Shown here: positions 41,937-51,762 of the stretch, piece after piece
How the letters are laid out: every line of letters starts with the position of its first letter
How positions within the stretch are numbered: the stretch's first letter is position 1
NCBI RefSeq assembly: GCF_001613125.1
Contig: NZ_BDBT01000002.1
Span: 1-64,000, forward strand
Source: Nocardia shimofusensis NBRC 100134
Lineage (GTDB): Bacteria; Actinomycetota; Actinomycetes; Mycobacteriales; Mycobacteriaceae
Reading direction: 5' to 3'
Length of the DNA stretch: 64,000 bases
Position numbers and translations under genes: made by a program
Notes under the pieces: model-generated
The model's input: only the letters and a program-made list of their open reading frames with translations
The model's database searches: none
What the model was told of the DNA's origin: nothing

Positions 41937-43451
41937 TCAGGCAGGGTCGTTGCGGAGCTCCACGTCGGCGGTGGTCGCCGACAGCTGCTTGCCGAGCAGC
42001 GAGTGGCGGCGACTGTAGACGAAGTAGACCAGCAGGCCGAGCGCCATCCAGACGACGAAGCGGATCCAGGTCTCGATGGAGAGGTTGACCATCAGCCACA
42101 GGCACGCCAGCACCGCCAGAACCGGGACGACGGGCACCCAGGGGACGCGGAAGCCGCGGGGCAGATCGGGGCGGGTGCGACGCAGGATGATCACCCCGAC
42201 GGCGACGAGGACGAAGGCGAACAGGGTGCCGATATTGACCATTTCCTCGAGGGCGCCCATGTCGACGAAACCGGCGAGGACGGCGCAGGCGATGCCGACG
42301 ATGACCGTCAGGCGGACGGGGGTGCCATGCCTACCCGTGTGGGCAAGCTTGCGCGGGAGCAGGCCGTCGCGGGACATGGCGAACAGCACGCGGGTCTGGC
42401 CGAGGTAGAGGACCATGACGACGGTGGTGAGGCCGGCCAGGGCGCCGACGGAGATGATCTTCTCGGCCCAGGTGACGCCGTTCAGGGCGAAGGCGGTGGC
42501 CAGGGTCGCGTCGGTGCCCTGGAGTTCCTTGTAGGACACCATGCCGGTGAGGATCAGGGCGACGGCGACGTAGAGCACGGTGACGATGGCCAGCGAACCG
42601 AGGATGCCGCGGGGGATGTCGCGCTGCGGGTTCTTGGTCTCCTCGGCGGTGGTGGCCACGACGTCGAAGCCGATGAAGGCGAAGAAGACCAGGCTGGCCG
42701 CGGCGAGCAGGCCGTACCAGCCGAAGGTGCTGTTACCCGCGCCGGTCAGCCAGGAGAACAACGACTGGTGGATGCCGGTGTCGCCCTCGCCCGTCTCCGA
42801 CGGCGGGATGTAGGGCGAGAGGTTGCCGATGTCGAAGTAGGCCAGACCGACCGCGATGACCAGGGCGATCACGCCCAGCTTGATGGCCACGGCGATGGCC
42901 GAGACCCGCGAGGAGATCTTGGTGCCGATAGCCAGCAGCACGCACAGCACGGCGATGAGAAGCACGGCGCCCCAGTCGAAGCGGATGCCGCCGAGGGAGA
43001 CGGTGGTCGATATGCCGCCGAGGACCGAGCCGAGGTACTGCGACCAGCCCTTGGCGACCACGGAGACGGCGAGCGCGAATTCCAGGATCAGGTCCCAGCC
43101 GATGATCCATGCCACGAATTCGCCGAAGGTGGCGTAGGAGAAGGTGTAGGCGCTGCCTGCCACCGGGACGGTGGAGGCGAATTCGGCGTAGCAGAGGGCG
43201 GTCAGACCGCAGGCGACAGCCGCGAAGACGAAGGCCAGCGACACCGAGGGGCCCGCGACGTTGCCCGCGGTGCGGGCGGTGAGGGTGAAGATACCCGCGC
43301 CGACGACGACGGCGACGCCGAAGATGGTCAGATCCCAGGCGGTGAGGTCTTTGCGCAGTTTGGAGTCGGGCTCGTCGCTGTCGCGGATCGACTGCTCCAC
43401 CGATTTCACGCGCAGCCGATTGGCTGCACCGCCGTTGTTGGTGATCGACAT
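41937..43451 (-). CDS. APC-family amino acid permease
   Basis: A 504-residue membrane protein with ~12-14 spans and APC signatures: GVAVVVGAGIFTLT in span 1, YAEFASTVPVAGSAYTFSY, and FFAFIGFDVVATTAEETKNP, typical of cationic-amino-acid (CAT/YfnA-like) permeases. The ATG at 43451 has AGGAG 10 bases upstream, so the open frame up to 43502 is dropped. It starts 17 bp after the peptide-transporter stop, so the two form an operon for amino acid and peptide uptake. Substrate not predictable beyond amino acids. Confidence 0.9.
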   Translation of the reverse strand: MSITNNGGAANRLRVKSVEQSIRDSDEPDSKLRKDLTAWDLTIFGVAVVVGAGIFTLTARTAGNVAGPSVSLAFVFAAVACGLTALCYAEFASTVPVAGSAYTFSYATFGEFVAWIIGWDLILEFALAVSVVAKGWSQYLGSVLGGISTTVSLGGIRFDWGAVLLIAVLCVLLAIGTKISSRVSAIAVAIKLGVIALVIAVGLAYFDIGNLSPYIPPSETGEGDTGIHQSLFSWLTGAGNSTFGWYGLLAAASLVFFAFIGFDVVATTAEETKNPQRDIPRGILGSLAIVTVLYVAVALILTGMVSYKELQGTDATLATAFALNGVTWAEKIISVGALAGLTTVVMVLYLGQTRVLFAMSRDGLLPRKLAHTGRHGTPVRLTVIVGIACAVLAGFVDMGALEEMVNIGTLFAFVLVAVGVIILRRTRPDLPRGFRVPWVPVVPVLAVLACLWLMVNLSIETWIRFVVWMALGLLVYFVYSRRHSLLGKQLSATTADVELRNDPA

Positions 43452-43468
43452 CAACTCACTCCTCACTG

Positions 43469-44935
43469 CTAATGGACGCCGGCCATCGCGCGGCTGATCC
43501 ACGGACCCACGGCGGCCACAAGCGCCCCGACCCCGATCGCGACCGCGCCGATGACGCCGAAGTAGGCGACCTCGTGGGCGGGATCGTAGAAACGGGCCAG
43601 TACGCCGGACATAGAAGTACCGATACCCACCGAGAAGAAATACAAAGCCATCATCTGAGCCCGGAACGCCTCGGGCGCCAGCTGGGTGGTGACCGCGAGC
43701 CCGATCGGCGACAACAGCAGTTCCGAGACCGCGAATCCGCCCATGACCACGAACACGAGCAGCGCGGGCACCGCGCCGTCGGCGAATCCGGCCAGCGGCA
43801 CGAACAACAGGAAGGCCGCGCCCATCCCCATCACCCCCAGCGCGAATTTGTTCGGGGTGCTCGGGGCGCGGTTACCCAGGCGCGTCCACATCAGCGCGAA
43901 CAACGGCGACAACACGATGATCCACACCGGCTCCACCGAGCCGATCCAGCTGCTCGGGGCGGTCCAGCCGAAGATGTTCCAGTTCATCCGCTCGTCGGAG
44001 TACACGGCGAACACGGTGAAGATCTGCTGGAACAACGACCAGAACACGGCATTGGCGACGAACAGCGGCAGGAACGCGCGCACCCGGCTGCGTTCGCGCG
44101 CGGTGACGGTCGGGCTGCGCAGCATGACGACGAAGTAGACGATCGAGACCGCCACGATGACGCCGGTGGTCACCTCGGCCAGATTCGCGAGGGAGACCAC
44201 GCCGATCGACCAGGCCGCGACGGCGACCGCCGTGGCCGCGGCCAGCGCGCCCATGATGGGGACGAACTGACGCCGCGGCATCGGATTGGGCACCTCCCGG
44301 CCCGCGGTGCCCAGATTGCGGCGGAAGATCGCGTACTGGGTCAGGCCGAGGGTCATACCGATGGCGGCGGCGCCGAATCCGTAGTGGAAGCCCAGGTGGG
44401 TCTGCAGCAGGCCGGTGAGCAGCGGGCCGATGAACGCGCCGAGATTGATGCCGAGATAGAAGAGGGTGAAGCCGCCGTCGATGCGGGCGTCTCCGGGGGT
44501 GTAGAGGGTGCCGAGCAGGGAGGAGGCGTTGGCCTTGAGGGCGCCGCTGCCGAGGGCGACCAGCGTCAGACCGACGCCGACACCGGACAGGCCGGGCAGC
44601 ACCGCCAGCGCGACGTGACCGGCGACCACGACGACGCCACCGTAGAAGACGGTGCGTTCCATACCCAGCAGCCGGTCGGCTATCCAGCCGCCGAGCACGG
44701 TGGACAGGTAGACCAGACCGCCGTAGGCGCCGACGATGCCGACGGCGGTGTCCTGTTCCATCCCGAGACCGCCGTCGGTCACCGAGTAGTACAGGTAGTA
44801 GCCCAGGATGGTGAGCATGCCGTAGAAGGAGAACCGCTCCCACAGCTCGACACCGAACAGGTTGGCCAGCCCGACCGGGTGCCCGAACAACGTTCGCGTC
44901 GGCACCACCACATCGGATCGGACGACTGCAGACAT
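43469..44935 (-). CDS. POT/PTR2 proton-coupled oligopeptide transporter
   Basis: A 488-residue major facilitator with the POT signature ELWERFSFYGM (ExxERFxYY proton site) in span 1 and GGWIADRLLGMER, FTLFYLGINLGAFIGPLL in later spans. It takes up di- and tripeptides with protons. First gene of a two-gene operon with the amino acid permease. ATG at 44935. The 124 bp upstream hold its promoter region and the ppx terminator. Confidence 0.93.
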   Translation of the reverse strand: MSAVVRSDVVVPTRTLFGHPVGLANLFGVELWERFSFYGMLTILGYYLYYSVTDGGLGMEQDTAVGIVGAYGGLVYLSTVLGGWIADRLLGMERTVFYGGVVVVAGHVALAVLPGLSGVGVGLTLVALGSGALKANASSLLGTLYTPGDARIDGGFTLFYLGINLGAFIGPLLTGLLQTHLGFHYGFGAAAIGMTLGLTQYAIFRRNLGTAGREVPNPMPRRQFVPIMGALAAATAVAVAAWSIGVVSLANLAEVTTGVIVAVSIVYFVVMLRSPTVTARERSRVRAFLPLFVANAVFWSLFQQIFTVFAVYSDERMNWNIFGWTAPSSWIGSVEPVWIIVLSPLFALMWTRLGNRAPSTPNKFALGVMGMGAAFLLFVPLAGFADGAVPALLVFVVMGGFAVSELLLSPIGLAVTTQLAPEAFRAQMMALYFFSVGIGTSMSGVLARFYDPAHEVAYFGVIGAVAIGVGALVAAVGPWISRAMAGVH

Positions 44936-45034
44936 GGATCGACGATTTCACATGCCAGCTACCGGCCAGTGATCACCACGCCGTAAGTGGGAGAGCACGT
45001 GTGTGGTAGGGCGGTTCCCGGTCGGCGCCGGATT

Positions 45035-45052
45035 CGGTGCCCGCGGGCACCG
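45035..45052. terminator. hairpin downstream of ppx
   Basis: CGGTGCCCGCGGGCACCG is a perfect 18-bp palindrome, eight bases beyond the ppx stop, at the end of the leftward eno-to-ppx operon. Confidence 0.6.
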
Positions 45053-45059
45053 GTGTGAT

Positions 45060-46007
45060 TCAGGCGATCGACAGCGCGATGCCGTCGAGAATGTCGTGTT
45101 CGCTGACGGTCAGCGCGCCGATGCCCGCCCGGCGGGACAGTTCGTCGGCGAGCAGTTCGGTGATCACCGCGCCGCCGCCGATGACATCGACCCGGCCGGG
45201 ATGAACAGGCCCCAGTGCCGCGCGCTCGTCATGGCTGAGCGAGACCAGGCGACGGCAGGTCTCGTGCACCTTGTCCAGCGGCAGCTCGGCGAGATGGACG
45301 CGCTCGGCGTCGTATTCGGGCAATTCGAGGGCGACCGCGGCGAGGGTGGTCATGGTGCCCGCCACGCCGACCCACGTGTGGGCGCGCTCGAGCGGGATGG
45401 TCTCGAAGGCCTTCGCCAGTCGCTCGCCGGCGAATTCCCGGCCCGCCACGAGTTGCTCGGCGGTGGGCGGGTCGTCGTGCAGGCAGCGTTCGGTGATGCG
45501 GACGCAGCCGATGTCGCAGGAGACGGCGAACCGGACGCCGTCGGCGTCGCCGAACACCAGCTCGGTGGAGCCGCCGCCGAGGTCGACGACCACGAACGGG
45601 CCCGCGCTGCCGGACAATTCGCCGATGGCCCCGGTGAACGACAGCCTGGCCTCTTCGTCGCCGGTGATGACCTCGGCTTCGGCGCCGGGCACCGCCCGAC
45701 CCAGCTCGGCGCGGGCCATGGCGAAGAAATCCTCGCGATTGGCGGCGTCACGGGTGGCGGAGGTGGCGACCATGCGCACCCGGGTGACCCCGGTGTCGAC
45801 CATCGTGTCGACGTAGTCGGCCAGCGCGGCGCGGGTGCGCTCGATGGCTTCGGCGGCGAACGCGCCGTTCGCGTCCACGCCCTGGCCGAGGCGCACGATC
45901 CGCATCTCCCGGTGCACGTCGGTGAGGCGGCCGTCGGGCCGCACGTCGGCGATCAGCAACCGGATGGAGTTCGTGCCGCAATCGACCGCGGCCACCCTGT
46001 TCGACAT
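45060..46007 (-). CDS. ppx: Ppx/GppA exopolyphosphatase
   Basis: A 315-residue ASKHA-fold phosphatase: VAAVDCGTNSIRLLIADV (phosphate 1), VVVDLGGGSTELVFG (phosphate 2) and VGVAGTMTTLAAV. It hydrolyses polyphosphate or (p)ppGpp. It corresponds to Rv1026 (Ppx2), the short form lacking the C-terminal HD domain. The ATG at 46007 has GGAG with spacing 6 and starts one base after the DUF501 stop; an ATG at 46019 would overlap that gene. Last gene of the eno-ftsB-DUF501-ppx operon, which links glycolysis, division and phosphate pools. Confidence 0.93.
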   Translation of the reverse strand: MSNRVAAVDCGTNSIRLLIADVRPDGRLTDVHREMRIVRLGQGVDANGAFAAEAIERTRAALADYVDTMVDTGVTRVRMVATSATRDAANREDFFAMARAELGRAVPGAEAEVITGDEEARLSFTGAIGELSGSAGPFVVVDLGGGSTELVFGDADGVRFAVSCDIGCVRITERCLHDDPPTAEQLVAGREFAGERLAKAFETIPLERAHTWVGVAGTMTTLAAVALELPEYDAERVHLAELPLDKVHETCRRLVSLSHDERAALGPVHPGRVDVIGGGAVITELLADELSRRAGIGALTVSEHDILDGIALSIA

Positions 46008-46008
46008 C

Positions 46009-46527
46009 TCAGGCTCCATCCTCGCGTGAGTACTCCGGCCAGTCTGCCGGAACGACGGTGCCGCGCATACCGTGCGCGGCGGCCAGCGCGACCGACTCGT
46101 CGCCCAGCGGATTCACCCCCGGCCCCTTGGCCAGCGAATGCGCGATGAGCACGTGCAGGCACTTGACCCGTTCGGGCATGCCGCCGCCGGTGAAATCCGT
46201 TCCGAGCGATTCGATCTCGTCGCGCTCGGCCAGGTAGCTCTCGTGCGCGGCGCGGTAGGCGGCGGCCAGTTCGGGGTCGGTGGCGAGGCGTTCGGTCATC
46301 TCCCGCATGACGCCGGCCGACTCCTGCCTGCTCGCCTCGGCCGTCAGGCGCGGATCGGTCAGGTAGTACAGGGTCGGGAAGGGGGTGCCGTCGGGCAGCC
46401 GGGGCGCGGTCTTGACCACGGCGGGCACCCCGTCCGGGGTGCGGTAGGCGATGGCGAGCACGCCTCGGGGGGCGCGGCCGAGCTGCTCGGCGACGATCTC
46501 GAGGTCTCGGTCGGTCGGTGCGCTCAC
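46009..46527 (-). CDS. DUF501 protein
   Basis: A 172-residue soluble protein of the DUF501 family (Rv1025 homologue): YLTDPRLTAEASRQESAGVM and KCLHVLIAHSLAKGPGVNPL are family hallmarks, with conserved His and Cys. The GTG at 46527 overlaps the ftsB stop by four bases (GTGA), with AAGGA seven bases upstream. Always found between ftsB and ppx in actinobacteria; function unknown. Confidence 0.9.
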   Translation of the reverse strand: MSAPTDRDLEIVAEQLGRAPRGVLAIAYRTPDGVPAVVKTAPRLPDGTPFPTLYYLTDPRLTAEASRQESAGVMREMTERLATDPELAAAYRAAHESYLAERDEIESLGTDFTGGGMPERVKCLHVLIAHSLAKGPGVNPLGDESVALAAAHGMRGTVVPADWPEYSREDGA

Positions 46528-47186
46528 CGTGGTCCTTCCGGAGCGGGCGGGGGCGGCGGAACGGATCCGGCCGCCGGGTCGGGAGATTCTGGAGCAGGCG
46601 CGGCGGGCGGCGGCTCGGCGATGGTGTGCCAGAGGTCGGTGTACCAGGGGTCCGGGGTCTTGGACCGGGTCGGCCCCGACGGCCGCGGCGGGGCCTCGAT
46701 GCCGGGCACCTGCACGATGTAGGGGGTCTCCCCGGGCATCACCAGGCGCAGCCGGTCCTTGGCCTCGGCGCGGATGAAGGCCGGATCCCGCTGCTGCGCA
46801 CGGCGATCGCGCAGGCGTGCCAGATCGGCTTCGAGCTCGCGGCGTTCCTGGGCCAGTTGGGTGGCCTCGGCACGCTGGCTGAAATAGGTGCGCATCGGCA
46901 CCGACAAGGTCAACGCCAGCGCGCACACGACCATCGCGAGGATGATCGCCTTGCCGCGGGACAATCCCAGGATCGTGTGTTCCTGTTTGTCCGCGGCACG
47001 GCGCGCGGCGATCTTGCGGGGTTCGGCGCGCAGTTTGTCCCCGGACTCGACGCGTTTGCGGGGGCGCGCGGCGGCCGGACGAGCCGCGGCGTCGGCGTCC
47101 GGGCGGGGACGGGAACGGGCGGAACGCGACGTGCGGCGGTCACCGCGCCCTGCCGGGCTGCTCCCGCGCGCACGTCGCTCCGTCAT
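46524..47186 (-). CDS. ftsB: FtsB/DivIC-type septum protein
   Basis: A 220-residue bitopic protein: a basic Arg/Pro-rich cytoplasmic head of ~70 residues, one membrane span (AIILAMVVCALALTLSV), a short coiled coil (QRAEATQLAQERRELEADLA) and the DivIC signature DPAFIRAEAKDRLRLVMPGE. It links FtsL and FtsQ in the divisome at the septum. The C-terminal Pro-rich tail is longer than in E. coli, as usual in actinobacteria. It starts 15 bp after eno and overlaps DUF501 by GTGA. Confidence 0.92.
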   Translation of the reverse strand: MTERRARGSSPAGRGDRRTSRSARSRPRPDADAAARPAAARPRKRVESGDKLRAEPRKIAARRAADKQEHTILGLSRGKAIILAMVVCALALTLSVPMRTYFSQRAEATQLAQERRELEADLARLRDRRAQQRDPAFIRAEAKDRLRLVMPGETPYIVQVPGIEAPPRPSGPTRSKTPDPWYTDLWHTIAEPPPAAPAPESPDPAAGSVPPPPPAPEGPR

Positions 47187-47201
47187 GAAACTTCCCGGTC
47201 C

Positions 47202-48554
<1,353 letters not shown>

Positions 48555-48610
48555 CTAGCGTCCCGGCCGCCCACGAGGTAACCGGCACTCCGAGCGCCGC
48601 TCGCGCGAGC

Positions 48611-49336
48611 TCACACGCGGCGGCCGACGCTGTAGGCCGCGGCGCGGTGGCGGACGGTGTTCAGGTAGCTGGTCGACTGGTTGTAGGTGAGCACCGCCTG
48701 TTGCCAGCCGCCCCGCGAGGTGAGGTCGCCGCCGCTGACGCACAGATAGCGGGCGGCGGTCAGGGCGGCGTCGTCGATGCTCTGGGGATCGAGCACGCCG
48801 TCGCCGTTGGCGTCGACGGCCCAGCGCTGCCAGGTCTCCGGGATGAACTGCAGCGGCCCGACGGCCCGGTCGTGCACGGAGTCGCCGTCGAGCGTGCCGC
48901 CGTCGGTGTCGGTGATGGTCGCCACGCCGGGGGCGCCGTCCAGAGCGATGCCGATGATCGGCGGGCGCACCACGCCGTCGTCGTGGAGGTCGGCGTCGCG
49001 GTGGGTGCCGTGTTTGCTCTCCACGCTGGCGATGCCTGCCAACGTGGTCCAGGCGATGCCGCAGGCCGGCCGGGAGGCGGCCATGACCGCGGCGGCGTAA
49101 CCGTAGGCCTCCAGCGCGACGGTCGGGATGCTCAGCGCGCCGGACTGTTCCTCGGCCCAGGAGCGCAGTTGCAGCGCGGCGCGCCCCGGCGCGTCCACGT
49201 CGATGACGGGCAGCGGCGTACCCGGCCCTGGCGGGATGCCCTCCGGGATCGGCGGCCGGCCCACCCCACATCCGGTGACCACGGCGGCCACCAGCGCGGC
49301 TGTGACGATCAGACCGCCGGAATTCTTCGACAACAC
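48611..49336 (-). CDS. lpqU: LpqU-like lytic transglycosylase lipoprotein
   Basis: A 241-residue lipoprotein (lipobox VVTGC) with a lysozyme-like SLT fold: GIASVESKHG holds the catalytic Glu, AVGPLQFIPETWQRW is the core motif, and DANGDGVLDPQSIDDAA is an EF-hand-like calcium loop. It cleaves peptidoglycan glycan strands outside the membrane. The GTG at 49336 gives the signal peptide. It sits upstream of eno as in mycobacteria, with a 122-bp gap that contains the eno promoter. Confidence 0.9.
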   Translation of the reverse strand: MLSKNSGGLIVTAALVAAVVTGCGVGRPPIPEGIPPGPGTPLPVIDVDAPGRAALQLRSWAEEQSGALSIPTVALEAYGYAAAVMAASRPACGIAWTTLAGIASVESKHGTHRDADLHDDGVVRPPIIGIALDGAPGVATITDTDGGTLDGDSVHDRAVGPLQFIPETWQRWAVDANGDGVLDPQSIDDAALTAARYLCVSGGDLTSRGGWQQAVLTYNQSTSYLNTVRHRAAAYSVGRRV

Positions 49337-49473
49337 CTCTCAATAATGCCGATTTCGGCGACGGACGCCGTGCCGCGCGATCGCACATCCTTCGGCGGGC
49401 CCGGTCGATGACGCCCCGAGACCGCCGAAGGCTCTAGCCTTTCATACAATTTCGCTATTTTCCGGCGACATTA

Positions 49474-49492
49474 TTAGGTAAGGCTTGCTTAA
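49474..49492. promoter_or_regulatory. IdeR/DmdR iron box
   Basis: TTAGGTAAGGCTTGCTTAA matches the IdeR/DtxR 19-bp consensus (TWAGGTWAGSCTWACCTWA) at 17 of 19 positions and is near-palindromic (7 of 9 pairs). It overlaps the -35 region of the promoter for the oxygenase operon, the usual place for Fe2+-dependent repression. It lies 137 bp from the divergent transglycosylase start. Confidence 0.7.
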
Positions 49493-49513
49493 GCAGAAGT
49501 GACCGACTAACTT
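49485..49513 (+). promoter_or_regulatory. promoter of the diaminopropionate cluster
   Basis: TTGCTT (49485-49490), 17-bp spacer, TAACTT (49508-49513). The -35 lies inside the iron box. A leader of ~50 nt to the GTG at 49569 is predicted. Confidence 0.5.
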
Positions 49514-49568
49514 CGCATTCCGTTCGCCCCCACCGCTTTTCGACCCGATGCGAAGAAGGGAACCCCAG

Positions 49569-50780
49569 GTGAAAAGCGTTCTCCCCGAACGTAAGACGCT
49601 TCACCCGCTGGACATCGAACGACGCGAGCTCGCCCCCGCCGCCGCGCGCGCCGTGCGCGCGCTGGCCGCTGAGATCTCCGACACACTGACCCGATTATCC
49701 GAACCCGCCGAGTGCAGCCGGACGCTCACCGATCCGGCACTGATCGACCTGGTGGACCAACGCGTCGGCGAACTGCCGGGGGATGTGCGCGCCGCGGTCC
49801 GCCCACCCGAGGGCTCGGCCGGGGCGGCGATCCTCGGCACACTACCGGTGTCCGACGCGACATTGGGTGCCACGCCGGACAATTGGCGCGATGCCGCCCG
49901 GCAGGCGGGTGGACCGGGACACCGGGAATCGCTGAACCTGGATATCGCGGTGCTGCTGCTGGCCCGGTGCGTGGGCGAACCGTTCGGCTGGGCGGGACAG
50001 CAGGCGGGCCGGTTGGTCAACAACATCCTGCCCACCCCCGGTCACGAACTCGAGCAGTCGGGGGCCAGCAGCACGACCCTGCTCAGCCCGCACACCGAGG
50101 ACGCCTTCCACCCGGATCGGGCGAATCTGCTCATGCTGGCGTGCCTGCGCAATCCCGATGCGGTCGGCACCACCGTGTCCTCGGTTCTCCGGGTCGATCT
50201 CGACGCGACGGACCGGGCGCTGCTCGGCACACCGACGGTGCCGATCCTGCCGGACGTCTCCTACGGCGACGCCCACCTCGGCTACGCCGCCCCGCCCCTG
50301 CCGACACTGTGGAACGATGCCGGGAACGGCACGGACACAACGCATCCCACGCTGCGCTACGATCCCGCCTACACACCGCTCGACAACGCGTGCCCGGCCT
50401 TCCGCGGCGCCTACGCCCGCTTGGGCGCGGAGCTGGAACGGGTCTGCGTCACCGTCGTGCTGGCGCCGGGCGAACTCCTGCTGGTGGACAACGACGTCGC
50501 CGTCCACGGCCGGGTACCGTTCACCGCGCGATACGACGGCACCGACCGCTGGCTCAAGCGGGTCAACATCCGCGTGCCGGATCGCAAGCGTCGCAGGGCC
50601 GAAGCCGACGAGAATGGGTACGGGCAGCACACCGTTGCCCCGTTCGGACGAGCCCCGTTCGGACGAGCCCCGTTCGGACGGGCCCCGTTCGGACGAGCCC
50701 CGTTCGGGGCACGAACAGGCCGAGCGGTAGCAGAGCGGGAAACGACACCTGATGGACGAGGACGCCGTGAACACTCGTGA
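49569..50780 (+). CDS. VioC/clavaminate-synthase-like Fe(II)/2-oxoglutarate oxygenase
   Basis: A 403-residue TauD-fold enzyme. HTEDAFHPDRANLLMLACL supplies His and Glu ligands in the arginine/asparagine beta-hydroxylase pattern (VioC, AsnO), and VHGRVPFTARYDGTDRWLKR supplies the distal His and the 2-oxoglutarate Arg. The GTG at 49569 is chosen because GAAGGG precedes it by eight bases; the ATG at 49548 has none. The last ~50 residues are a non-catalytic extension with a PFGRA repeat. The iron box upstream fits an iron-responsive enzyme. Likely hydroxylates an amino acid or a diaminopropionate conjugate; substrate unknown. Overlaps the next gene by 29 bp. Confidence 0.85.
   Translation: MKSVLPERKTLHPLDIERRELAPAAARAVRALAAEISDTLTRLSEPAECSRTLTDPALIDLVDQRVGELPGDVRAAVRPPEGSAGAAILGTLPVSDATLGATPDNWRDAARQAGGPGHRESLNLDIAVLLLARCVGEPFGWAGQQAGRLVNNILPTPGHELEQSGASSTTLLSPHTEDAFHPDRANLLMLACLRNPDAVGTTVSSVLRVDLDATDRALLGTPTVPILPDVSYGDAHLGYAAPPLPTLWNDAGNGTDTTHPTLRYDPAYTPLDNACPAFRGAYARLGAELERVCVTVVLAPGELLLVDNDVAVHGRVPFTARYDGTDRWLKRVNIRVPDRKRRRAEADENGYGQHTVAPFGRAPFGRAPFGRAPFGRAPFGARTGRAVAERETTPDGRGRREHS
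50638..50712 (+). repeat. 15-bp in-frame tandem repeat (PFGRA), five units
   Basis: Units CCCCGTTCGGACGAG start at 50638, 50653, 50668 (one change), 50683 and 50698 (decayed), encoding successive PFGRA pentapeptides near the oxygenase C-terminus, beyond the catalytic domain. Confidence 0.9.
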
Positions 50781-51762
50781 CCGAAGCACGCCCCTGCGCG
50801 TGCTCAGCCGCAGCGATCTGGCCGATGTGCCGATCACTCCGGGCGAGGTGGTCCGCGCCGTCGAGGACGCGTATCTGGCTTTCGCGGCGGGCGATTCGGA
50901 CAACCCACGCAAGTTGAGCGTGGCGAATCCGGACGGCTGGTCGGTCGCCTACGCCATGCTCGGCCGCGACGGCAGGCGACGGGTGGTCGCCATGAAGACC
51001 AGCTACAAGTTCGATCCGGGCCACGACCGCAGCACCAAGCGCTACTACACGACCATCACTCTCTACGACGACACCACCGGCGCGCCCATCGCCATGATGG
51101 ACTGCGCGCGCGTCGGCGCGTTGCGCACGCCCGCGGTGTCGGCGCTGCTGGTGCGCGAGACCGTCCGACGCGGCGCCGAGAGCGTGCTGCTGATCGGCAC
51201 CGGAACGCAGGGCCGCAACGCGCTGCCGCACCTGCTGGCGGCGAATCCGCAACTGCGCAAACTCATGGTGTACGGCACGCACCCCGAAGGACTCGCGGCG
51301 GTGCATCGTCAACTGGCCGAATACGACCGGCACGCGGTGCTCGAGACCGTCGACGATCCGCGGGCGGCCGCCGCGGGCGCGGACGTGGTGCTGGCCACGG
51401 CCGGGCCGGGAACCGAAGTCGCCCTCGAGGCCGATGATCTCGCGCCCGGATCGACCGCCGTGCTGGTCGGCTACGGGCTCGCGCCCTCGGCACTGGCCGG
51501 CGCCGACCGGGTGATCGCCACCAGCGCCGAGCAGATGCGCCTGACCGGCACCGACATGGCCGGGCCGGACGGCAGGCTGCGCGACGTCGACGCCGAACTG
51601 GCGCGCATCCTCGACCGGCGCGCGGTCGGCCGACGCTCCGACGAGGAGAAGATCTTCGTCTACAACAGCGGCCTGGTGCTCACCGACATCGCCGTCGCGC
51701 ACGCCCTCGCCGAACTCGCCATCTCCCAGGGGCGCGGCACGGAGGTCGCGCTGTGGGACTAG
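50752..51762 (+). CDS. SbnB-like ornithine-cyclodeaminase-family dehydrogenase
   Basis: A 336-residue NAD-dependent enzyme of the ornithine cyclodeaminase/mu-crystallin family: Rossmann motif LIGTGTQGRNALPHLLAANP, substrate region AMKTSYKFDPGHDRSTKRYY and MMDCARVGALRTPAVSALL. Beside an SbnA-like synthase it most likely acts as SbnB/VioK: oxidative hydrolysis of N-(amino-carboxyethyl)-glutamate to L-2,3-diaminopropionate and 2-oxoglutarate. The ATG at 50752 overlaps the oxygenase gene; a GTG lies five codons later. The next gene overlaps its stop. A general amino acid dehydrogenase role is less likely. Confidence 0.82.
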   Translation: MDEDAVNTRDRSTPLRVLSRSDLADVPITPGEVVRAVEDAYLAFAAGDSDNPRKLSVANPDGWSVAYAMLGRDGRRRVVAMKTSYKFDPGHDRSTKRYYTTITLYDDTTGAPIAMMDCARVGALRTPAVSALLVRETVRRGAESVLLIGTGTQGRNALPHLLAANPQLRKLMVYGTHPEGLAAVHRQLAEYDRHAVLETVDDPRAAAAGADVVLATAGPGTEVALEADDLAPGSTAVLVGYGLAPSALAGADRVIATSAEQMRLTGTDMAGPDGRLRDVDAELARILDRRAVGRRSDEEKIFVYNSGLVLTDIAVAHALAELAISQGRGTEVALWD

